Made by a program: the position numbers and the translations under genes. 64,000 nt of DNA, taken from positions 22,319 through 86,318 of the forward strand of contig NZ_JAUZDX010000025.1 of assembly GCF_030704685.1 (NCBI RefSeq), read 5' to 3'. This document shows positions 16,693-24,020 of this stretch, piece after piece. The notes beneath the pieces were generated by a model, which was given only the letters and a program-made list of their open reading frames with translations, did not search any database and was not told where the DNA came from. Source of the stretch: Acidovorax sp. A1169 (lineage in GTDB: Bacteria > Pseudomonadota > Gammaproteobacteria > Burkholderiales > Burkholderiaceae_C). Each line of letters starts with the position of its first letter. Positions within the stretch are counted from its first letter, which is position 1.

Positions 16693-17175
16693 ATGTCACT
16701 GCAATTCGTCGATTCCTCATGCGTAGGTCCTGTCTCGCCCGCTGAGCTGGACCGAATGAAATCCATGATTCAGAACGACTATCTTGGCTTTCGCTTTGAC
16801 CCCGAATACGTTCATCTTTTGCAACGATGCAATGGCGGCGAGCCCGTCACGAAGTATTTTCGCGCTCCCTCTGGGCTCCTGGCTCCTCCGATTGAGCGCT
16901 TTCTACACTATGCGCAGCTCTCAAGCCTGACGGATCGTAGCCTGGCCTTTTTCCATGCAAACGTCTTCTGGTCGGCTCTTGATGACCGCCTCGGGAAGCT
17001 TTTGCCATTCGCAGTGCTTGGAAACAACGACGCACTTTGCTTCGACTGCAGTTCAAAGTCTTCGGCAGTTTTCCTCTGGAGCAACGAGAATTCGGTAGAG
17101 GACGCTCCGTCTTACGAGCGCATCAGCGATTCGTTTGGTGAGTTCTGCGAGCTCTTGTCTTCAACTCCTTCTTGA
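16693..17175 (+). CDS. SMI1/KNR4 (SUKH)-family protein
   Basis: This 160-residue protein starts MSLQFVDSSCVGPVSPAELD. It has the SUKH layout: an N-terminal helix with YLGFRFDPEYVHLLQRCNGG (the common 'P..Y..FL...NG' turn), a central strand region (FWSALDDRLGKLLPFAVLGN, NDALCFDCSS) and a C-terminal acidic helix (SYERISDSFGEFCELL). SUKH proteins in bacteria are typically immunity proteins against contact-dependent or polymorphic toxins. No toxin gene is adjacent, so an orphan immunity role is an inference. The base composition is visibly less GC-rich than the flanking genes, which suggests recent transfer. Confidence 0.75.
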   Translation: MSLQFVDSSCVGPVSPAELDRMKSMIQNDYLGFRFDPEYVHLLQRCNGGEPVTKYFRAPSGLLAPPIERFLHYAQLSSLTDRSLAFFHANVFWSALDDRLGKLLPFAVLGNNDALCFDCSSKSSAVFLWSNENSVEDAPSYERISDSFGEFCELLSSTPS

Positions 17176-17213
17176 CGGTTTTTAAGATCAACTATCCAGC
17201 AGATGGAATCGCA

Positions 17214-17260
17214 GCTTTCGGCCAGGAGCAGTCTATGGCGGCAGGTGAAAGCGGACGTTC
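17214..17260. repeat. Array repeat R3
   Basis: GCTTTCGGCCAGGAGCAGTC, then ATGGCGGCAGG and GAAAGCGGACGTTC. It is a divergent member, 17 bp from the next gene (17278, minus strand). Confidence 0.5.
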
Positions 17261-17277
17261 AACGCTTAAGTGACAGG

Positions 17278-17676
17278 TTATGCATCGCGACCTCTCCGCA
17301 AATAGTCGGCGTACTCATCTTGGACCATGGACTCATTTGTCAATCGCGATAGGGCGCCAGGCCAGCGAGTTTCGAGCGTTTTCACGCACTCTTCAAAGCT
17401 CGAAAAGGCCCGCACTTCATCAGCTTCTTCTTGCTCCAGTTCCGGGTCCAGCGGACCAAACTCATACACGTCGGTATAGTCCTCAGACCCGAGGTCCGCC
17501 GTCTCATACAGACGCAGTTCACACCCATTCGGCAGACCTCGAATCTGCACCCAGCGAATGCCCTGAGAATCCGAGCGCGAACACCCCCCGAGAAACACTT
17601 CGACGGCCTTGCCACGGCAAAGTGCAGCATGTGCTTCGGCGAAACTGAGATAGCGGCGTGGTATGTCACGAGTCAT
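17278..17676 (-). CDS. Hypothetical acidic protein (132 aa) in repeat array
   Basis: I do not recognise this protein. It reads MTRDIPRRYLSFAEAHAALC, then EVFLGGCSRSDSQGIRWVQI, RGLPNGCELRLYETADLG, an acidic stretch (DVYEFGPLDPELEQEEADEV) and FSSFEECVKTLETRWP near the C-terminus. It is soluble, of immunity-protein-like size and charge, and lower in GC than its surroundings. It is the only array gene, with that at 18719, on the minus strand, yet its flanking repeat R3 still lies at its left side. No clear ribosome-binding site precedes the ATG. Confidence 0.65.
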   Translation of the reverse strand: MTRDIPRRYLSFAEAHAALCRGKAVEVFLGGCSRSDSQGIRWVQIRGLPNGCELRLYETADLGSEDYTDVYEFGPLDPELEQEEADEVRAFSSFEECVKTLETRWPGALSRLTNESMVQDEYADYLRRGRDA

Positions 17677-17840
17677 AACGATTGAATTCAGCTGACCAGG
17701 AACGGCTGCAATACAAGATGAGATTGCATTTATAGCGTGCCCGTAGCCGAACCGAGTCCGCCAACTGAATGCTTAGAGCGCCGATCAATGTGTTTTGAAT
17801 CAATGACTGCTTTTGGGAGGGCCGGCTCATTGTCGGCTGT

Positions 17841-17886
17841 GGGCCCCTGGCTGCCGCTGCTACGATGGCTGCCATCGGCCAAGAGC
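17841..17886. repeat. Array repeat R4 (46 bp)
   Basis: It runs GGGCCCCTGGCTGCCGCTGC, then TACGATGGCTGCCATCGGCC and AAGAGC. It differs at one base from R5 and at about four from R6. It contains the palindrome GATGGC-T-GCCATC. It lies 28 bp left of the gene at 17915. Confidence 0.85.
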
Positions 17887-17914
17887 CGTCGTTCAAGTTC
17901 AACCGGAATGAATA

Positions 17915-18211
17915 ATGAGCTATCCGCCCCGAGCTATCCAGCTGGCGTCGGCGCACGCTTATTTGCGATTTGCCAGACCGCATCTATCCTCGTCTCCACA
18001 GTGGAACGTGCCCCATGACACCGTCGACCTTTCCGAGGTTGAGCAGATTCTGTCCGTAGAAAAGCTCGTCGCTTGCATGGACCTGCTTGCGACATGTGGT
18101 CTCAATGAATCTCCACGAGGTGGGTTTTGGCGAAATATGGAACGCGCCGCAAAGGCATTGAACCAAGCGGAGAGAGCCTCTATCTACCGCGCTCATTTCC
18201 TGGCCACATGA
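17915..18211 (+). CDS. Hypothetical protein (98 aa) in repeat array
   Basis: I do not recognise this protein. It starts MSYPPRAIQLASAHAYLRFA and continues with VPHDTVDLSEVEQILSVEKL, VACMDLLATCGLNESPRGGF and ERAAKALNQAERASIYRAHF. It is predicted to be helical and soluble. Start choice: the only ATG that gives a full-length frame after R4; the ribosome-binding site is weak (CGGAATG). It occupies one repeat-bounded unit between R4 and R5, whose 46-bp sequences are nearly identical. Confidence 0.6.
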   Translation: MSYPPRAIQLASAHAYLRFARPHLSSSPQWNVPHDTVDLSEVEQILSVEKLVACMDLLATCGLNESPRGGFWRNMERAAKALNQAERASIYRAHFLAT

Positions 18212-18236
18212 TTGGTTCGGAGCGACTGGCTGTTTC

Positions 18237-18282
18237 GGGCCCGTGGCTGCCGCTGCTACGATGGCTGCCATCGGCCAAGAGC
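18237..18282. repeat. Array repeat R5 (46 bp)
   Basis: GGGCCCGTGGCTGCCGCTGC, then TACGATGGCTGCCATCGGCC and AAGAGC. It starts 25 bp after the stop of the previous gene and ends 36 bp before the next ATG (18319). Confidence 0.85.
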
Positions 18283-18318
18283 AGACACTCATTGTCTGAA
18301 AGCGAGGTATCAATAAGC

Positions 18319-18639
18319 ATGTATAGCGAACCCAAGAGCTTGATTTACCGCCAACGTTGGCTGCTGATTTGCCTTGGCGTACTGCTTCTGTTCGCTGGCG
18401 GTGTATATCTCGCGCCGGGATTTTTTTCCACGCTCTTCAGCACATCGCGCACGGCAATAGTGCTAGCGACACCACTTTTTATCGTGGCAGTTTTTGTTGT
18501 TGCTCTGCTGACGGTGCGGTGCTCGCAATGCGGGCTGAAACTATTTTGGCTGGCCATTCGCACGCAGCCAGCCGGAGCATGGCTCTCATGGGTCCTTGGC
18601 CTAAAAAAATGCCCTGTATGCGGACACGCAGAAGAATAG
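18319..18639 (+). CDS. Small membrane protein with C-terminal zinc-ribbon-like cysteines
   Basis: This 106-residue protein has two predicted membrane helices: about residues 14-34 (WLLICLGVLLLFAGGVYLAP) and about 44-66 (AIVLATPLFIVAVFVVALLT). It ends in a cytosolic tail with two CxxC pairs (RCSQCGLKLFW and KCPVCGHAEE), which look like a four-Cys zinc site. The protein is not assignable to a named family by eye. It forms one unit of the array, between R5 and R6. Confidence 0.65.
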   Translation: MYSEPKSLIYRQRWLLICLGVLLLFAGGVYLAPGFFSTLFSTSRTAIVLATPLFIVAVFVVALLTVRCSQCGLKLFWLAIRTQPAGAWLSWVLGLKKCPVCGHAEE

Positions 18640-18654
18640 GAAGGTGCTCGCTTT

Positions 18655-18700
18655 GGGCCCGTGGCTGCCGCTGGTACGATGGCTGCCATCGGCCAGGACC
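18655..18700. repeat. Array repeat R6 (46 bp)
   Basis: GGGCCCGTGGCTGCCGCTGG, then TACGATGGCTGCCATCGGCC and AGGACC. It begins 15 bp after the preceding stop codon and ends 18 bp left of the next gene. Confidence 0.85.
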
Positions 18701-18718
18701 GGCCATTCGATTGCGTAG

Positions 18719-19000
18719 CTACTCGTAGAACTTGCCGCCATACAAAATGGCAGCGCAACGAAGCCAGGGGTTGTTCAAGTCCCCCTCTACAACAGCCACC
18801 CCACAAGCAGCTGCCGCACCAAGAAATCCGTCTACAGTGCTGTGTTCCCAGCCTAATGCACCAGCGCCATATGGCTTGCTCGGCGTGATTGCCTCAATTT
18901 CTCGTGCCTCCGCGAAGTCAACAGCCAAAGCGTCGACGAACGTCCGGAACGATTCTTCGTCATTTACACGACCGAGGAGCTTGTCGAGGTCTTGAGGCAT
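18719..19000 (-). CDS. DUF7660-like small protein (93 aa)
   Basis: The protein reads MPQDLDKLLGRVNDEESFRT, then FVDALAVDFAEAREIEA, GWEHSTVDGFLGAAAACGVA and PWLRCAAILYGGKFYE. The WE-N-T...FL-AA pattern and the terminal W..A.IL..GK.YE are those of DUF7660-type proteins, often found beside SUKH-type genes. The function is unknown. It is the last intact gene of the array, on the minus strand between R6 and R7. The family call rests on remembered motifs, not a search. Confidence 0.6.
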   Translation of the reverse strand: MPQDLDKLLGRVNDEESFRTFVDALAVDFAEAREIEAITPSKPYGAGALGWEHSTVDGFLGAAAACGVAVVEGDLNNPWLRCAAILYGGKFYE

Positions 19001-19074
19001 TTGTGCGTTCTAGAGTTTACGGAGAGCATAGCTCTGGTGCGAACGAATGACAGCTATCAGATGAACGAAACGTC

Positions 19075-19107
19075 GGCTTCGGGCCCATACCTGCCGGTCG
19101 CGACATC
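19075..19107. repeat. Array repeat R7 (divergent, right end)
   Basis: GGCTTCGGGCCCATACCTGC, then CGGTCGCGACAT. The TTCGGGCCC..... CTGCCG half is kept and the ATGGC palindrome half is lost. Beyond it the DNA returns to ordinary chromosomal sequence. Confidence 0.5.
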
Positions 19108-19125
19108 TACAAAGCGGTCCTGGTC

Positions 19126-19317
19126 GTGACCATTGAGCCTGGCGCTCTGAATCAGGCTCATCACCGCGGCACCACGCTTGCCAGCCTGGCCGCCCCACTC
19201 ACCTCGATGGGCGAGATCGACTTCGGCGGCTTCCGGGTGGATTTTTCCAAAGGCAATGTGGGCAGCCGCTATGTAGACATCGGTGTGATCGGCAGCGACG
19301 GGCGGCTGCGGGATTGA
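19126..19317 (+). pseudogene. 3' end of a periplasmic-binding-protein gene (probable remnant)
   Basis: The frame ends with GTTLASLAAPLTSMGEIDFG and GFRVDFSKGNVGSRYVDIGV, then IGSDGRLRD. This resembles the last 50 residues of branched-chain amino acid type ABC-transporter receptors, which typically finish with a GGF.V.FS...G...V...I....G pattern. There is no signal peptide or N-terminal lobe; R7 directly abuts it on the left. It is best read as a gene truncated at the right border of the array. The family assignment is tentative. Confidence 0.4.
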
Positions 19318-19369
19318 GCTTGGTACGGGCCCGCACTGCAATGTTGACAGGTGCGCAGTTCCGGCCCAT

Positions 19370-19798
19370 TCATCCCGGCAGCCGGACCCCCACGGCGGGG
19401 AGCAGCAGCATCAGCGACACAACGGCCGCCGCCCATGCCGCGAAAGAGGCAAGGGTGTTGAAGAACACGCGCCAGTTGGAGTGCAGCGGCGTGCCTTGCG
19501 GCGGCACCTTCTCGCCTCCGAAATGCTGTTGCCGCGCAAGCGTGCTGCCGGCAAAAGCGCCCCCGATGAACACGCCCGTGCTCAGCCTGGCGGGCACCAT
19601 CACCAGCACGACCAGGATGATGAGGCTCAGCGCCAGCCCGATCAGCAGGTAGCGGCGCTCTTCTTCGGCCTGGCCCAGGCTTTGGAAGTTGCGCGACAGC
19701 AGATAGACCAGGGCAAAAGGCCCGCCGCAAAAGCCCGCCCAGAACACCTGGCGGGGGGAGTACAGCGGCGGCTGGGCCGGGTCGACAGTCAGTTCCAT
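19370..19798 (-). CDS. Hypothetical membrane protein (142 aa)
   Basis: From the ATG at 19798 it reads MELTVDPAQPPLYSPRQVFW. It has about four hydrophobic segments: residues 18-36 (QVFWAGFCGGPFALVYLL), 48-68 (RRYLLIGLALSLIILVVLVM), 72-90 and 115-138 (FAAWAAAVVSLMLLLPAV). Between them lies ARQQHFGGEKVPPQGTPLHS, a hydrophilic loop. I do not recognise a function. A longer in-frame extension would run into the DUF2059 gene and lacks protein-like sequence. The gene lies 137 bp downstream of DUF2059 on the same strand. Confidence 0.65.
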   Translation of the reverse strand: MELTVDPAQPPLYSPRQVFWAGFCGGPFALVYLLSRNFQSLGQAEEERRYLLIGLALSLIILVVLVMVPARLSTGVFIGGAFAGSTLARQQHFGGEKVPPQGTPLHSNWRVFFNTLASFAAWAAAVVSLMLLLPAVGVRLPG

Positions 19799-19935
19799 GG
19801 GTGCTTCCCTCTCTTTATCTTTTTTATCGCTTGCCGTTGCCAGTGACGAGCCTGCCAGTGACCGCGCCGCGCTCGGCACAGCCCCTTGCGCGGCGGATTC
19901 ACGGCAGGGCACCCGTGCCCGCAATGGCCGGCGGT

Positions 19936-20454
19936 TCAGCGCTTTGCCGGCGGCTGCAGGTCCTTCATGAGCCCGGCGATCAGCACTTCGGCCCGGGACT
20001 GCGCCTCGCGGTTCATCCACACCGAGAACGTCGCCATGGCCGCCTTGTTGGCGGCCACCTCTTTCTTGCCGATGGGCGACTCGTAGTGCTTGAGGATCTC
20101 GCGCAGGTCGCTGACGGACAGATCGGCGCCATAGCTAGCCACCCACTTCGCCGCCAGCTCCTTGGCAGAGAACATCTGCGCGCTGCGGGCCAGGAATTTG
20201 TCGAAAGCGGCTTTCTCCCGGGCGGTGGCCTTGCCACCGTTCTCGGCCACTACATCGGCCAGCATCTTGGCGCCATAGCCCTTCACGGACTCGCGCTGAT
20301 CCGCCAGCTGCTGCTCGAACTGGTCCTGCAGACCCTGCGCCACCGCGATCTTTTGCACCAGCTCCTGCCGGGTTTCCTGGGCAAAGGCCGCTGGCGCGCT
20401 GGCGCAGATGAGGGCCGCAATGGCGAAGTGGGCAAGGCGATGGTGGTGGTGCAT
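19936..20454 (-). CDS. DUF2059 family periplasmic protein
   Basis: This 172-residue secreted protein starts MHHHHRLAHFAIAALICASA with a signal peptide ending PAAFAQ. The mature part is helical: ETRQELVQKIAVAQGLQDQF, AAFDKFLARSAQMFSAKELA and the DUF2059 core WVASYGADLSVSDLREILKH, YESPIGKKEVAANKAAM. AAGAGAG precedes the ATG at 20454. DUF2059 proteins are periplasmic and of unknown role. A truncated second copy lies at 15895, with similar flanks, so the region has been duplicated. Confidence 0.85.
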   Translation of the reverse strand: MHHHHRLAHFAIAALICASAPAAFAQETRQELVQKIAVAQGLQDQFEQQLADQRESVKGYGAKMLADVVAENGGKATAREKAAFDKFLARSAQMFSAKELAAKWVASYGADLSVSDLREILKHYESPIGKKEVAANKAAMATFSVWMNREAQSRAEVLIAGLMKDLQPPAKR

Positions 20455-20941
20455 GGGTCTCTCTTGGTGGTACATACCTGCGGCGCCCCGGTGGAAGCCG
20501 AACTAATGTATCCCGCCAACCGGACCGATTCGGGTCGCGCCCACCCCCCGAATGGGTGAGGCTGCTCCGCATGCGCTGCGGCAACATGCCCAAGGCCCGC
20601 GCCCCCCCGGCACCCATCCGCAGCACTGCAGCGACCTGCCTATTCAGGTCGCTGCTGGACACCGAGCTCGGTTTTCTTGGACAGCAAGAACGTCGGGAGC
20701 TGGACATCCGGATCGGCTCTCATGGACACGCCCGAGCCGCTGCGCAAAGGCTTCACCTGAGTTTCGCTGAGTCGCCTTCTTGGGTGATTCAGGGTACAGG
20801 CGCGGCAAGCCAGACTTCCGCTATCGGCCGAAGCTGTGTGAACACGCGCGTTGCGCCCTTGACCTGCCAGTCGACTCAGACATCGACCGCTCAGATCGGC
20901 CCATAGCGCACGATCTCGATGCGAGCTATGTTTTAAGTACG
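20455..20941. other. Intergenic region with dispersed repeat, up to the IS30 end
   Basis: These 487 bases between the DUF2059 start and the IS30 left end contain the right copy of the 185-bp repeat (20651-20836). I see no intact gene. The 105 bases between the repeat and the IS element may be what is left of another unit. Confidence 0.5.
20651..20836. repeat. About 185-bp dispersed repeat, right copy
   Basis: It aligns with 16064-16250, sharing ATCGGCTCTCATGGACACGC (20712-20731) and CGCCTTCTTGGGTGATTCAG (20773-20792), and ends with CTTCCGCTATCGGCCGAAGC, which resembles the short array repeats. Confidence 0.75.
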
Positions 20942-21993
20942 GCGGATTCAAATCTGAAGTGCAACACCTGCCAACCTGTAAGGTCCGCAGATGCACAACC
21001 CCTCCCGTTCCAGCCACTACAGCCAGCTGCAGCCCGAAGACCGAGTCACCATTGCCAGCCTGAAGCAGCAGAACTACAGCGTGCGGGCCATCGCAAGGCA
21101 ACTGCTGCGCTCACCCGCCACCATCAGCCGGGAGCTGGTGCGCAATGCTCACCCATCGGGCCATCCATCGGACTATGGCAGCGTCAAGGCGCAGCGCCTT
21201 TGCCTGCAGCGCAGGCGCTGTGGCAGGCCCGCAGTCAAGCTGCATCCTGACTCCATCCTGTGGGGCCTGGTGAGCCATTTGCTGCGGCTTCACTGGTCGC
21301 CCGAGCAGATTGCCCTGACACTGGCACGCTTGCATCCACCAGGCCATGAGCACCGCGTGTCATACGAGACCATCTACAACTGCATCTATGCCATGCCCGT
21401 GGGCGAGCTGCGCAAAGAACTGATCGCCACCTTGCGCCACGCCCACAACAAGCGAGTGCCGCGCAGCAAAGGCAAGGACCGCAGGGGCCAGATCCCGGAC
21501 ATGCTGAGCATCCATGTGCGCCCTCCAGAGATCGAAGACCGCCAGTTCCCCGGGCACTGGGAAGGTGACCTGATCAAAGGCGAGGCCAATGCCAGTGCGG
21601 TGGGGACCTTGGTGGAGCGCACCAGCCGACTGGTCATGCTGGTCAAGCTCCCCGAGTTCAAGCCGGCCAGTGCTGCCAACGTCTTGCAGGGCTTCACGGA
21701 CAAGCTGCTGGGCATTGCCCAACCGATGCGCCTGAGCATGACGTACGACCAGGGGGGCTTCAGCGAGAACATGAATGGCCTGATGCGCCAGTACCTGCCC
21801 AAGGGGAAGGACCTGAGCATCTACAGCCAGCAGCAACTCGATGCGATAGCCGATGAGATCAACGACCGCCCCAGAAAGGGGCTGGGGGTACGATCACCGT
21901 TGGCGGTGTACCGCGAGTTGCTGATCAACAACCCGCAGCACTCCACTCTTGTTCATTGAAATCCAGGGTGTTGCGCATCGCTTTTGAATCCGC
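20942..21993 (+). mobile_element. IS30-family insertion sequence (1052 bp) with damaged transposase
   Basis: The imperfect 25-bp terminal inverted repeats are 20942-20966 (GCGGATTCAAATCTGAAGTG...) and 21969-21993, whose complement begins GCGGATTCAAAAGCGATGCG; about 20 of 25 positions agree. They enclose one transposase gene. No target duplication was recognised. The right end lies 116 bp upstream of narX, so the element separates the orphan array from the nitrate locus. Confidence 0.8.
20991..21959 (+). CDS. IS30-family transposase with internal deletion
   Basis: This 322-residue transposase has the IS30 N-terminal helix-turn-helix (HYSQLQPEDRVTIASLKQQN, SVRAIARQLLRSPATISREL) and the first catalytic Asp region (FPGHWEGDLIKGEANASAVG). 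After MTYDQG the sequence jumps directly to FSENMNGLMRQYLPKG. Intact IS30 transposases have about 30 residues between the second Asp and the catalytic Glu, including a CDPHSPWQRG motif; here only five residues separate D and E. An in-frame deletion of roughly 85-90 bp is the simplest reading. The protein is therefore probably inactive, although the element could still move in trans. Confidence 0.9.
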   Translation: MHNPSRSSHYSQLQPEDRVTIASLKQQNYSVRAIARQLLRSPATISRELVRNAHPSGHPSDYGSVKAQRLCLQRRRCGRPAVKLHPDSILWGLVSHLLRLHWSPEQIALTLARLHPPGHEHRVSYETIYNCIYAMPVGELRKELIATLRHAHNKRVPRSKGKDRRGQIPDMLSIHVRPPEIEDRQFPGHWEGDLIKGEANASAVGTLVERTSRLVMLVKLPEFKPASAANVLQGFTDKLLGIAQPMRLSMTYDQGGFSENMNGLMRQYLPKGKDLSIYSQQQLDAIADEINDRPRKGLGVRSPLAVYRELLINNPQHSTLVH

Positions 21994-22109
21994 ATCACAT
22001 GAAATGGGACTGCAAGTGCATTATTTTCTCAGCCAGGCACAACTGCCTGAGACAGCAGCCTGTCGCAAGCAGGTATTTGCAAACCTTGAAACCCGGTAAC
22101 CACCACGTG

Positions 22110-24020
22110 ATGGCCTCCACCGCATCCCTGTCAACCAAGCTGGTACGCATCGGCGCGGGCTTGCTGCTCGTCGCGCTCGCTTCCATCGGTCTCACGCTAT
22201 GGGTGACCTGGCAGCTCGAAGGTGGAGCCGCAGCGGTGAACGAGGCCGGACGAATGCGCATGCAAACCTGGCGGATCAACAGCGTGGCGCAGTCCGATCA
22301 GGCGCCGACCGAGGTGGCGGCGCTGGTGCAGCAGTTCGACCAGAGCTTGGAGTTGCTGCGCCGGGGCGACGCTGGCCGGCCGCTCTTCGTGCCCTGGGAC
22401 GAAACGGTTGCCACTAAATTCGCCACAGTGGAGGCGCTGTGGCAAAGCCAGCGCCCGCTGTGGTCACAAGGGTCGCCGCCCGATCCGACACAAGCCCTGG
22501 CCGCGGCCGACGCCTTCGTCGATGCCATCGACGCACTGGTGCTCGCCATCGAGCACCAGCTATCGGGTTTGACTGCCATCCTTAACCTGTTCCAGTTCCT
22601 CATGATGGCGCTGGCCATCCTCGGCGCGGTGGTGATGCTCTACACAGGCTACATGTACGTCATCAACCCGCTGGCCCACCTGCGCGAGAGCTTGCGCCGG
22701 CTGGAATCGGGCGACTTCAAGGCGCGCGTAGAGGTCGACACACTCGACGAATTTGGTCAGGTGGCGGGGGGTTTCAACCGCATGGCCTCCACGCTGCAGA
22801 CGATGTACGCTGGCCTAGAGAGCCAGGTAGAGGCCAAGACGCGCCACATCGAAGCGCAGCGCGCGCGGCTGGAGACGCTGTATGAGGTCAGCGCCTTCAT
22901 GGCCCAGGCTGGCAGCATCGAAGAACTTTCTCGCGGCTTTTCCCAGCGCGTGCGCGCAGTGGTGAAGGCGGACGCAGTGGCGGTGCGCTGGAGCGATGAA
23001 GCCAGCCAGCGCTACCTGATGCTGGCCACCGACTGCTTTCCGCAGGACATGGTGGAAGCCGAGCGCAGTCTGCTGGCGGGAGCGTGTGCTTGCGGCAACC
23101 TGCAGCCCGATGCCCGCACCCGGGTGATCCCCATCCGCAGCCACGACGAGCTGGAGGTACGGCACTGCGTGCGCGCCGGTTTCGAGACGCTGGTGAGCGT
23201 GCCGGTGCGCCTGCAGCAGCGCCTCATCGGCGAGATCAACCTGTTCTACCGGTCGCAGACCAACCTGAGCGCAGGCGAGTCCGAGCTGTTGGATGCCCTG
23301 GCAAGCCACCTTGCCAATGCGCTGGAGAGCCTGCGCGCGGCCGCGCTGGAACGCGAGGCTGCGGTGGGCGAGGAACGGGCATTGATTGCTCGCGAGCTGC
23401 ATGACTCCATCGCGCAGTCGCTGGCCTTTCTAAAGATCCAGGTGCAACTGCTGCGCACTGCGGCAACCAAAGGCCAAGACGCGCGAGTGATGAGCACGCT
23501 CGACGAACTCGACGAAGGTCTGCGCGAGAGCATCAACGACGTGCGCGAACTGCTGGTGCACTTTCGCACCCGCACCAACACCGACGACATCGAACGCGCC
23601 CTGCAGGAGACGCTGCAGAAGTTTCAGCACCAGACGGGCTTGCCAGCCAAGTTGCACGTCGAAGGCCACGGCCTTCCTCTGCCTGCCGATGTGCAGGTGC
23701 AGGTGCTGCACGTGTTGCAGGAGTCGCTCTCCAACGTGCGCAAGCACGCGGGGGCGCGCCACATTCAGCTTGATGTGATCAAGGGCGCGCGCTGGCGCTT
23801 TCGTGTGCGCGACGACGGTGCGGGATTCGACGTGCTGGACACGCCCGATGATTCCCACGTGGGCCTGAAGATCATGCGCGAGCGCGCCGCGCTCATTGGC
23901 GCGCGGGTCGACGTAAGCTCCGAGCCCGGCGACGGCACCACCGTGACCCTGACGCTGCCACCCCACCCTGTGGCGGCCAGCCCTATTGCAGCAATCACCA
24001 CCGAACACCCCCTTCCATGA
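22110..24020 (+). CDS. narX: Nitrate/nitrite sensor histidine kinase NarX
   Basis: This 636-residue inner-membrane kinase (ATG 22110) starts the nitrate locus. It has transmembrane helices at about residues 12-33 and 162-184, between which lies a periplasmic domain with the nitrate-binding P-box region near residues 46-55 (AGRMRMQTWR). A HAMP linker follows (about 186-240), then a central module with conserved Cys (CFPQD, ACACG, RHC). The HPK7-type phosphoacceptor region IARELHDSIAQS (His431) and the ATPase lobe (SNVRKHAGA, DDGAGFD, SEPGDGTTVTLTLP) complete it. It overlaps narL by four bases. It phosphorylates NarL in response to nitrate. Confidence 0.95.
   Translation: MASTASLSTKLVRIGAGLLLVALASIGLTLWVTWQLEGGAAAVNEAGRMRMQTWRINSVAQSDQAPTEVAALVQQFDQSLELLRRGDAGRPLFVPWDETVATKFATVEALWQSQRPLWSQGSPPDPTQALAAADAFVDAIDALVLAIEHQLSGLTAILNLFQFLMMALAILGAVVMLYTGYMYVINPLAHLRESLRRLESGDFKARVEVDTLDEFGQVAGGFNRMASTLQTMYAGLESQVEAKTRHIEAQRARLETLYEVSAFMAQAGSIEELSRGFSQRVRAVVKADAVAVRWSDEASQRYLMLATDCFPQDMVEAERSLLAGACACGNLQPDARTRVIPIRSHDELEVRHCVRAGFETLVSVPVRLQQRLIGEINLFYRSQTNLSAGESELLDALASHLANALESLRAAALEREAAVGEERALIARELHDSIAQSLAFLKIQVQLLRTAATKGQDARVMSTLDELDEGLRESINDVRELLVHFRTRTNTDDIERALQETLQKFQHQTGLPAKLHVEGHGLPLPADVQVQVLHVLQESLSNVRKHAGARHIQLDVIKGARWRFRVRDDGAGFDVLDTPDDSHVGLKIMRERAALIGARVDVSSEPGDGTTVTLTLPPHPVAASPIAAITTEHPLP

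Noticed and set aside
16229..18700. CRISPR array
   Set aside because: Repeats are spaced 350-650 bp apart with genes between them and no cas genes are present.
16229..19107. Integron cassette array with attC sites
   Set aside because: GTTCAAC occurs in the DNA after R3 and R4, but no paired GTTRRRY core sites were found, gene orientation is mixed, and no integron integrase is in the window. The repeats are GC-rich 46-mers unlike attC.
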